Shown piece after piece: positions 23,746 through 29,742 of a DNA stretch of 29,742 nucleotides (within the stretch, counting starts at the first letter, position 1; each line of letters begins with the position of its first letter). A model generated the notes under the pieces. That model searched no databases. It was not told the DNA's origin and was given only the letters and a program-made list of their open reading frames with translations. Both the position numbers and the translations under genes were made by a program. Origin of the DNA: Acidobacteria bacterium AH-259-G07 (GTDB lineage: Bacteria > Acidobacteriota > UBA6911 > RPQK01 > JADFOI01); the NCBI GenBank assembly GCA_027717925.1, contig JALLON010000005.1, positions 1 through 29,742 of the forward strand. Reading direction: 5' to 3'.

Positions 23746-23813
23746 GTCAGGTCTTGAAAACTTTGACCCAAAATCTAAATTTTTGGCCCAAATCTAAATT
23801 TCCCAGACCTGAC
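23746..23813. repeat. Inverted repeat with internal direct repeat
   Basis: GTCAGGTCT (23746-23754) pairs exactly with AGACCTGAC (23805-23813). Inside, AAATCTAAATTT occurs twice (23771-23782 and 23790-23801), offset by 19 bases. It lies in the divergent gap between the MauE-like gene and the pilin-like gene. It is related in sequence to the TCTGACCCC elements. Confidence 0.8.
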
Positions 23814-23873
23814 CTCATTTTCAGGCCGCATTTTATGGTATCCTTATATATCAGAGTATTTAGGACAAAGGTA

Positions 23874-24329
23874 ATGCGGAATTCTGTGGCCTCTGCTTCT
23901 AAAAATTCAGGCTTTAGCCTTATTGAGCTTCTAATTGTCGTGGCCGTCATCGGGATCGTTGCCGCTATGGCCGTCCCACGACTGAGTGAGTCGAAGATGG
24001 CAGCAAACGAGACAACATCCATTGCCTATCTGCGAACTTGGGTCACCGCCCAGGAAATCTACCACAGCAAGTACGGTGTTTATGCCGATGCCGACAACCA
24101 ACTCTTTAACGAAGGCCTGATCGCGGTAAAAGGCACAGCGGACAGCCATGGTTACACTTACAGCCTGGACAACCCGTCCGGTTCCAAATACACATGGTGG
24201 GGAAAGGGATGGCCTGATACTCCCGGAAAGACGGGAAAAAGGTATTTTTTCATCGACCAGTCGGGAGTCATCCGCTACTCGACAACGGGTCAGGCAAATA
24301 GCAGTTCACCTCCACTGGGGTCACAATGA
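23874..24329 (+). CDS. Type IV pilin-like/pseudopilin protein
   Basis: 151 residues from ATG 23874 (AGGACAAAGG upstream); an in-frame ATG at 23835 would lengthen the leader by 13. The class III signal is clear: a 13-residue basic leader, then G|FSLIELLIVVAVIGIVAAMAVPRL, with Glu5 of the mature protein present for assembly. The body (TTSIAYLRTWVTAQEIYHSKYGVYAD, a typical pilin helix end) and a beta-rich C-terminus (GKRYFFIDQSGVIRYSTTG) resemble the GspG/PilA-like proteins common in Acidobacteria. No cysteines are present. No other pilus genes are nearby, so it is an orphan minor pilin or pseudopilin candidate. Confidence 0.9.
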   Translation: MRNSVASASKNSGFSLIELLIVVAVIGIVAAMAVPRLSESKMAANETTSIAYLRTWVTAQEIYHSKYGVYADADNQLFNEGLIAVKGTADSHGYTYSLDNPSGSKYTWWGKGWPDTPGKTGKRYFFIDQSGVIRYSTTGQANSSSPPLGSQ

Positions 24330-24358
24330 CCCCGACAATTTCCTTCCATTGACTTAAA

Positions 24359-24405
24359 TGGTGCAAAAGGGGGGACTCGAACCCCCCACGGCTGTTACCC
24401 CACCA
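24359..24405 (-). tRNA. tRNA-Leu 3' fragment with CCA (possible attachment-site half)
   Basis: Read on the minus strand, it ends GCACCA. Before it comes an acceptor 3' strand CTTTTGC, a perfect T-arm (GGGGG TTCGAGT CCCCC, 24386-24370) and a variable-arm-like stretch GGTGGGGTAACAGCC. The CGTGGGGG-T-arm-GCACCA layout is the class II tRNA-Leu pattern. No matching acceptor 5' strand (GCAAAAG) nor a normal anticodon arm is found upstream within 90 bases, so this is a 3' portion, not a working gene. Such 3' tRNA fragments commonly mark the far end of integrated elements. CGCTG-A-CAGCG (24409-24419) lies directly beside it. Confidence 0.55.
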
Positions 24406-24544
24406 GATCGCTGACAGCGGGGCTGTGTCTTTATTTCCCAGCGGAAGAGATTAACCTCCTTGTCATCTTATCCCCTCGTCTGTAGAGTGGGTGCTTCAGA
24501 GAGCTGGGAAACATCCCGCTTAAGAGAAGCAAAGGAAACCAATT

Positions 24545-26326
24545 ATGAGGAATATCATTCGACTGGGAATCGTGCTTTTCGCGATCGTCGCCTGTGGCGG
24601 CATACACTTGACCGAATCCACCCAGGCAGCCAACGCGCGTCCCAATATCGTGGTCATTCTGTCCGACGACCAGGGTTGGGGCGACCTCGGTGTTCACGGC
24701 AACGTCAACCTGAAAACACCGAATATCGATTCGTTAGCTCGTGGCGGGGCTCTGTTTGACCGCTTCTATGTCTGCGCGGTGTGCTCGCCAACGCGGGCCG
24801 AGTTCTTAACGGGGCGATACCATCCACGGGGTGGCGTGCATGGTACCTCGATTGGACAGGAGCGGCTGGACCTGGACGAAAAGACGATGGGCGACACATT
24901 CAAGGCGGCCGGTTACGCAACCGCTGCCTTCGGGAAATGGCACAACGGCACGCAATATCCCTACCATCCGAACGCCCGAGGGTTTGACGAATACTACGGG
25001 TTCTGCTCCGGCCACTGGGGTAACTATTTCAGCCCGATTCTGGAGCACAACGGGGAGATCGTGCGGGGCAATGGGTTTATTATCGACGATCTGACGGACC
25101 ACGCCCTGGCGTTTATCGAACAAAACCGGGAACGTCCCTTTTTTTGCTACCTTCCTTACAACACGCCTCACACTCCGTTCCAGGTGCCGGAAAGATTCTA
25201 CGAGAAGTTCAAGGACCTCTCGCTTAAGATGCGCAACCGGGATCCAAAAAGAGAGGAACCCCCCCGGACCCGCGCCGCCCTGGCCCTGTGCGAAAATATT
25301 GACTGGAACGTGGGACGCATTCTTCACAAGCTCGATGAATTGAAGCTCTCCGAAAAGACCATCGTGATCTATTTCAGCGACAATGGACCGAACAGTTGGC
25401 GTTGGAACGACGGGATGAAAGGACGAAAAGGATCGACCGACGAGGGTGGCGTCCGGGTGCCCTTCCTGATTCGCTGGCCGGGGCATATCAAGCCTGGAAC
25501 CAGGATTCCCCAAATCGCCGCCGCCATCGACCTCCTGCCGACCCTGGCCGACCTGAGCGGGATCCAGGTGGTCAGCACAAAGCCGCTGGACGGCATCAGC
25601 CTCAAGCCGTTGCTTCTGGGATCCGCCCAAAACTGGTCGGATCGCACGATCTTCTCCCATTGGAAGGGTAGGGTCAGCGTCCGCACACAACGCTATCGGC
25701 TCGATCATACCGGCAAGCTCTACGACATGAAGGCCGATCCGGGGCAGGATAAGGACGTTTCCAAAGAGAAACAGAAAGTCGCTGCGCGGCTGTCCAAAGC
25801 GGTGGCACGGTGGAAAGCTGAGTTGCTGCCTGGTTTGACCGACGACAACCGTCCTTTCCCCGTCGGTTACCCTGCATTTCCTTCAACGCCACTCCCGGCG
25901 CGCGACGGGGTGCCTCACGGCAATGTTCAGCGCAGCGCCAGAGCGCCTAACTGTTCGTTCTTCAAAAATTGGGTAAGCAGCGAAGACAAGATCACCTGGG
26001 ATATTGAAGTGGCCAACAGTGGTCAGTACGAATCGGTAATTTACTATACGTGTGCCAAGGAGGACATCGGCTCGACGGTTGAATTAAGCTTCAACGGCAG
26101 CCGGATTCGGGGCCAAGTGACCGAGCCGCATGATCCTCCGCTGAGAGGCGCCGAAAACGATCGTGTCCACAGGGGCGGCGAATCGTATGTGAAAGACTTC
26201 AAACCGCTTCGGCTGGGGATCGTGCGCTTGAAGAAAGGCCGCGGCACGTTAACCCTACGCGCCCTCGAGGTTCCTGGTAAGCAAGTGATGGATGTTCGCG
26301 CCGTCGTGCTCACACTGCTCAATTGA
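24545..26326 (+). CDS. Sulfatase (formylglycine type, CSPTR), exported
   Basis: 593 residues. The N-terminal signal IIRLGIVLFAIVACGG may be a lipoprotein signal (Cys17). The sulfatase core shows metal ligands D41/D42 (ILSDDQGWGDLG), the modified cysteine C80 with R84 in CSPTR, K131/H133 (FGKWHNG), H209 (NTPHTPF), D279/N280 (YFSDNGPNSW) and K295 in GRKGSTDEGGVRVP. All catalytic positions are present, and Cys rather than Ser implies maturation by FGE or an anaerobic-type maturase, neither seen here. After about 430 residues a beta-sandwich C-terminal domain of about 140 residues follows (WDIEVANSGQYESVIYYT), probably carbohydrate binding. The substrate is likely a sulfated glycan. The gene sits right of the tRNA fragment. 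Confidence 0.93.
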   Translation: MRNIIRLGIVLFAIVACGGIHLTESTQAANARPNIVVILSDDQGWGDLGVHGNVNLKTPNIDSLARGGALFDRFYVCAVCSPTRAEFLTGRYHPRGGVHGTSIGQERLDLDEKTMGDTFKAAGYATAAFGKWHNGTQYPYHPNARGFDEYYGFCSGHWGNYFSPILEHNGEIVRGNGFIIDDLTDHALAFIEQNRERPFFCYLPYNTPHTPFQVPERFYEKFKDLSLKMRNRDPKREEPPRTRAALALCENIDWNVGRILHKLDELKLSEKTIVIYFSDNGPNSWRWNDGMKGRKGSTDEGGVRVPFLIRWPGHIKPGTRIPQIAAAIDLLPTLADLSGIQVVSTKPLDGISLKPLLLGSAQNWSDRTIFSHWKGRVSVRTQRYRLDHTGKLYDMKADPGQDKDVSKEKQKVAARLSKAVARWKAELLPGLTDDNRPFPVGYPAFPSTPLPARDGVPHGNVQRSARAPNCSFFKNWVSSEDKITWDIEVANSGQYESVIYYTCAKEDIGSTVELSFNGSRIRGQVTEPHDPPLRGAENDRVHRGGESYVKDFKPLRLGIVRLKKGRGTLTLRALEVPGKQVMDVRAVVLTLLN

Positions 26327-26335
26327 GGGTGGCGG

Positions 26336-27358
26336 ATGTCTGCGCGTGGTGGTAGGAGGCGAGCCTTGAGGGACGCCGGTGGCTCACGCAATCAGTTCCT
26401 TGATTACCTCGCCGCCGGTTTGGCTCAGTTGCTTGAAGCGGCCTTCGTGGAAGAAGGTCAGCTTGCGGTCATCCAGCCCAAGGAGATGGGTGTTTGTGGG
26501 GTCATTTTTCGTGGGGTCACAGGGCTCTCCTTCCTAGAACTCGGCCAGAAATTCCACAAAGCACGGTTCAAAGTTACCTTCGAAGCCAAGGCAGCCGTGC
26601 CCGGTGGAACAAAAGTCCCCGACCTAAGAATCATTGACAAGAAAACAGGGGAAACAATCTACGTCGAAGTATCTGACCTCATCCAAAGCTGCGCGGAAAA
26701 AGACTCCTGCAACACGTTTCGCACGATCACAAACAGCTTGAGCACGCAAAGTCCACGCGTCCGCTACTGCGGCCAGCTACACAAGACACTTTCCAAGCCT
26801 CACCTAAACGAATTAATGCAAAGAATCATAGAAACTGTGCAGAGAGCGCGGAAGAAAAACACCCTTGAAGAATTAGTAATAGAAGACGTGATAGAACTCG
26901 CCGTGGTACGTGAAGAAAAAGAACACCTCCTACAACCATGGGCGTCAAAGCGGGGCTACAAGCCCAACCAGTTCTCGGCCTCCTCCCCCGACCCGAACGA
27001 GATAGTAAGAACGAGGCGAGCAATCGAGAGAGAACAACGACAACTCCCCAAGGACGCTCCCGGCGCCCTCATCATCCGCAACGCCCGCCTGTTCTTCAAC
27101 CACCGAGACGTGAAGAAGACCATCAACGAGTTAGAAGAAGAGGTCTACGAGTACCCTCATCTAATCTGCGTCACAATCCACGGCCAAGCCTTCAACAACG
27201 AACCCCGAGTCATCAAGAAAGACCAACACGTGTTCATCAGCAAACAAAAGCTAGTACCCTTCTATCACGAGGGCTGGCTAATCCTCCACAACAGGTTCGC
27301 CAAGTTTCAAACCTCCACGGACACACTGAAACGGTTACAAGACGCGCTTCGCCCATAG
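26336..27358 (+). CDS. Probable PD-(D/E)XK-like nuclease domain protein
   Basis: Up to 340 residues from ATG 26336. The first 20-50 residues (ARGGRRRALRDAGG) look poorly conserved and the true start may be later, for instance ATG 26486. After LELGQKFHKARFKVTFE comes GTKVPDLRIIDKKTGETIYVEVSDL. The spacing of D96 and E111 on adjacent strands is that of the PD-(D/E)XK nuclease core, but the usual lysine is a serine (E-V-S). The rest is helical and charged, with a late strand pair (EYPHLICVTIHGQAF). I infer a restriction-like or repair-type nuclease, possibly inactive, and give no name. It begins 9 bases after the sulfatase stop and lies near a type I restriction gene. Confidence 0.6.
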   Translation: MSARGGRRRALRDAGGSRNQFLDYLAAGLAQLLEAAFVEEGQLAVIQPKEMGVCGVIFRGVTGLSFLELGQKFHKARFKVTFEAKAAVPGGTKVPDLRIIDKKTGETIYVEVSDLIQSCAEKDSCNTFRTITNSLSTQSPRVRYCGQLHKTLSKPHLNELMQRIIETVQRARKKNTLEELVIEDVIELAVVREEKEHLLQPWASKRGYKPNQFSASSPDPNEIVRTRRAIEREQRQLPKDAPGALIIRNARLFFNHRDVKKTINELEEEVYEYPHLICVTIHGQAFNNEPRVIKKDQHVFISKQKLVPFYHEGWLILHNRFAKFQTSTDTLKRLQDALRP

Positions 27359-27450
27359 GACCCCTGCTATACCCTCTCCAATCGGTAACCTTTTTTGGAA
27401 AAACTAATAAATGGCACCGCATACCCCTCTCCCAGCAATAGTGCTGAAGG

Positions 27451-27642
27451 GTGACCCGGATCGCGTACATCTACAAACCCAAAGCAAGGCAAGTCGACGA
27501 AGTCGCTCAAGTAGTGAAGGAACTAAACCTTGAAGGCCTTACGATCTCAAAGTTCTACGAGTACGCGGCAGAGAGAACTCTAGCAGCATATCGAAGAGCG
27601 CCACGCCTATTGGAAAGAGAACTAACTGAACTGAGTATCTGA
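27451..27642 (+). CDS. Small hypothetical protein, possibly ribbon-helix-helix
   Basis: 63 residues from GTG 27451, with GAAGG just before it. The layout is a short basic strand (RIAYIYKPKARQ), a helix (VDEVAQVVKELN) and a second helix (TISKFYEYAAERTLAAYRRA). This fits a ribbon-helix-helix DNA-binding protein or a small antitoxin, but no family could be named. It follows the nuclease-like gene by about 90 bases on the same strand. Confidence 0.45.
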   Translation: MTRIAYIYKPKARQVDEVAQVVKELNLEGLTISKFYEYAAERTLAAYRRAPRLLERELTELSI

Positions 27643-27719
27643 CTCCGGGGAGACAAGAGACGCGGTAGCTTTAGAACCCTGTCAGTGCCATCACTGCTAC
27701 CTGCTCATCCTTGACGCAA

Positions 27720-28085
27720 TTATGGATTCAACAACTTCGCTAAGCTGTGTTCGTGACCCATCTCCGCCGAACCCGTACCATTGCCCATCCTCAATACAAC
27801 AGCGAAGACATGCTCATGATGCTCATGTATAATCAGCAGACCCACATAGTAGCGTCCGTCGGCGTCTTCCGCTACCACATCCACTGGGCCCGAGAACTCC
27901 AATTTTCCGCTAAAACCCTCTAAAGACGCTGACTCTGCCTCAATTTCGTCCAGAGCCCGCCGAAAAAGAGTCCGAAGCTTTGGAGCAACTTCCTCCCTAA
28001 TTGCTCTGTAAAGATCAGTGATCTCGGAGTCCAGAAACCGACAAAACGCCTCTCGTCTCCTCTGCAAATCAGTAACGTACTCCAT
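27720..28085 (-). CDS. Small hypothetical protein downstream of hsdR
   Basis: 121 residues, acidic. An N-terminal helix (YVTDLQRRREAFCRFLDSEITDLYRAIREE) is followed by strands (SGPVDVVAEDADGRYYVGLLII, EHVFAVVLRMGNG). There is no signal peptide, membrane helix or catalytic motif that I recognise. The start ATG follows the AGGAG directly, and the gene lies 52 bases after the hsdR stop on the same strand, so it may be part of the restriction operon. The function is unknown. Confidence 0.55.
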   Translation of the reverse strand: MEYVTDLQRRREAFCRFLDSEITDLYRAIREEVAPKLRTLFRRALDEIEAESASLEGFSGKLEFSGPVDVVAEDADGRYYVGLLIIHEHHEHVFAVVLRMGNGTGSAEMGHEHSLAKLLNP

Positions 28086-28137
28086 CTCCTAGATACCCCT
28101 TCTTCCAGCCGACTTCCCATTTTTCTTACAAGGCTCA

Positions 28138-29742
28138 TCACCCTGCCGCTGCGTACACACTCCGTCCCTCCCCCGCATACGAATCATAAACATGTTGGTA
28201 CACGAGCTCACATTTCTGCTGGAAAATTTCCTCGGTATACTTCTGCGGCAAACCCTGGTCCAAAACGTCCTGAATCGTCACCAAGACTTGCGCCCTGGAC
28301 TGCTGACGCTTCCGCCAATCCAAAACAAGCTTCTCGTGCTTCAACGACTCCAAGAGCTCCTTGGCCACCTTCTTAACCTGGCCACGCTCTTTCTTAGTGA
28401 GGTCCATCTCCGGCTTCGTTAGCAGGTCAAAAACGGTGAGCTCCTCCTCGTCCAAATTTTCGGAAATCGCTCGCTTCTCCTCCTCAGACAACTCCTTGGC
28501 GAATGCCATCAATTGCTTGAAGAAAGTCTCAACGTTGATCGAACCCGTGTTGTACTCATCAATCAACTCCTGGAAACGCTCCTTGAAACTCAACCTCGTC
28601 CGGTTCACCCTCACCAGTCGATTAAGCTTCTGCTCGAGCAAGGCACGAAGCCTCTCCGCCTCCGTCCTTTTCCGGCCCTCAACGAACCTCTTCTGCAAAG
28701 CCTCGAAATCAACCTGGCTCAAATCAACTCGCTGCTCACCATAAACCTCCCCTGGTTCGTGAATCACGTAGGGCTCCGCTGCAACCGACCTATCCAATAA
28801 CTTCTCCACGTCTTCCATAACGCCCGAAATATCCGGTTGAGGACTCAAAGACCTAATCTTCCTCGCCAGGATAGCGATGACGTTCCGCCTCTCCAAGAAC
28901 TCATCCTCCCGCGGATCCGGGAAGACGGCGCGGAACAACTTCACCACTCGCGAAGCCAACGATAGAAATTGGCGCTTGGACTCGTCATTCACAATCAACG
29001 CCTCGACAGCGTCATCCAACAACTTGATCCGGTCAAAACCCTCCGCCTCGTGTATCGCATCCAAGTCCACGCCTCGCTCACCACAGAACACTTCGGCGCT
29101 CGAAATCGCTTCCCGCAAGACCTTAACGAGTTCCTCCTTCGGAAGAACCGGAGTCTCACCCTCCTCGGCCGTTCGGCCACGCCCCGAGGCGTAGATCGCC
29201 AAAGCCTTCTGCAAATTCCTGAAGACCCCGACGTAGTCAACAATCAACCCATTGACCTTGTCCTCAAACACGCGGTTCGCCCTCGCAATCGTCTGCATCA
29301 AGCTATGGTTCCGCATCGGCTTATCCAAATAAATCGTGGAGCAGCACGGCACATCGAAACCAGTCATCCACATCGCACAGACAAAAACGATGCGGAAAGG
29401 GTCATCCTCGTCCTTAAACTTCGTGTCCAAGTCCTGATTCAGCATCCGCTTACGATGCGGCAATATATCGAGCCCTTTCTTACGCATCTCCGCGACCTCG
29501 TTCTGCCCCTGGGACACAACGACGGCCATGTCCGTCCCCTCCATGAAAATAACCTTCTCGTACAGCTCCTCCTTCTCCGTCTCATCCCTCGCCTTGGCTA
29601 ACTGCTTCTTCAATTCACCAAGGTAGTCCTTCCAGTGCGCCTGGACCTTGTCGTACATCCGGACAGCCGTGGCCTTGTCAATGCACACCACCATCGCCTT
29701 GTGCAAGTAACCACGACCCATGGAGTGCTCGACGATGTCCTC
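28138..29742 (-). CDS. hsdR: Type I restriction enzyme R subunit, C-terminal part (5' end cut)
   Basis: 535 codons are readable, and the frame runs off the right edge without a start. The first residues shown are the second RecA domain of the HsdR motor: HKAMVVCIDKATAVRMYDK, then FRIVFVCAMWMTGFDVPCCS and IYLDKPMRNHSLMQTIARANRV, which is motif VI of SF2 helicases as in EcoR124-type enzymes. The C-terminal 300 residues are helical, with coiled-coil parts (about 28300-28700), and normally bind the methylase complex. The enzyme translocates and cuts unmethylated DNA using ATP. hsdM and hsdS are not in the window and should lie to the right. Confidence 0.95.
   Translation of the reverse strand, partial: EDIVEHSMGRGYLHKAMVVCIDKATAVRMYDKVQAHWKDYLGELKKQLAKARDETEKEELYEKVIFMEGTDMAVVVSQGQNEVAEMRKKGLDILPHRKRMLNQDLDTKFKDEDDPFRIVFVCAMWMTGFDVPCCSTIYLDKPMRNHSLMQTIARANRVFEDKVNGLIVDYVGVFRNLQKALAIYASGRGRTAEEGETPVLPKEELVKVLREAISSAEVFCGERGVDLDAIHEAEGFDRIKLLDDAVEALIVNDESKRQFLSLASRVVKLFRAVFPDPREDEFLERRNVIAILARKIRSLSPQPDISGVMEDVEKLLDRSVAAEPYVIHEPGEVYGEQRVDLSQVDFEALQKRFVEGRKRTEAERLRALLEQKLNRLVRVNRTRLSFKERFQELIDEYNTGSINVETFFKQLMAFAKELSEEEKRAISENLDEEELTVFDLLTKPEMDLTKKERGQVKKVAKELLESLKHEKLVLDWRKRQQSRAQVLVTIQDVLDQGLPQKYTEEIFQQKCELVYQHVYDSYAGEGRSVYAAAG

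Noticed and set aside
24355..24450. Complete tRNA-Leu gene
   Set aside because: The T-arm and 3' end are perfect, but no acceptor 5' strand, D-arm or 5-bp anticodon stem with a 7-base loop can be built from the sequence upstream on the minus strand.
24806..25708. 300-codon minus-strand ORF
   Set aside because: It lies wholly inside the sulfatase gene on the opposite strand and has no recognisable domain.
28969..29601. 210-codon plus-strand ORF
   Set aside because: Antisense shadow of hsdR.

Overview
The window looks like chromosomal DNA of a Gram-negative, aerobic, soil- or sediment-type bacterium. I favour Acidobacteriota or a related phylum. This is inferred from gene content (PDZ/TolB M28 peptidase, DUF1080 protein, CSPTR-type sulfatase, coproheme decarboxylase beside glutamate-1-semialdehyde aminomutase, CtaA/CtaB, acyl-CoA carboxylase), not from a marker gene. 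No rRNA or complete tRNA was found.

Layout. 1-2913 (-): a secreted M28 metallopeptidase cut by the left edge. 3185-4022 (+): a CopG-like antitoxin remnant, then a complete ribbon-helix-helix/MazF toxin-antitoxin pair behind a perfect 12-bp palindrome. 4152-8480 (+): a run of genes with overlaps or short gaps, hemQ, hemL, rpiB, a 39-residue ORF and an FHA-GAF-SpoIIE phosphatase. 8568-9302 (+): an exported BamE-like protein, facing an operon on the other strand. 12432-9575 (-): ctaA, ctaB and an ABC ATPase with no permease, ending in a large inverted repeat. 12515-13884: a membrane-anchored coiled-coil protein (-) and a small unknown (+). 13895-15523 (-): a biotin-dependent carboxyltransferase. 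15649-18882 (+): a tripartite-style exporter (HlyD adaptor, ATPase, ABC-2 permease). 18970-20267 (+): a DUF1080 protein and an exported protein with an internal duplication. 20395-23693 (-): a membrane protein, a methyltransferase, a TlpA-like redoxin and a MauE/DoxX-like protein, separated by palindromic intergenic repeats. 23874-24329 (+): a type IV pilin-like protein.

At 24359-24405 (-) lies what reads as the 3' part of a tRNA-Leu with CCA, without a matching 5' half. Its orientation predicts that an integrated element extends to the right. What follows fits this: a sulfatase, a PD-(D/E)XK-like nuclease candidate, two small unknowns and the C-terminal half of a type I restriction enzyme HsdR cut by the right edge.

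Functionally, the core is heme supply (hemL at the start of the pathway, hemQ at the end) and heme A synthesis for cytochrome oxidase (ctaB, ctaA), plus envelope functions. The most unusual non-coding signal is a set of degenerate word-like repeats. They form long inverted repeats at two convergent gene ends, where they also encode the last residues of the minus-strand proteins. A second, separate set is the TCTGACCCC palindrome family.
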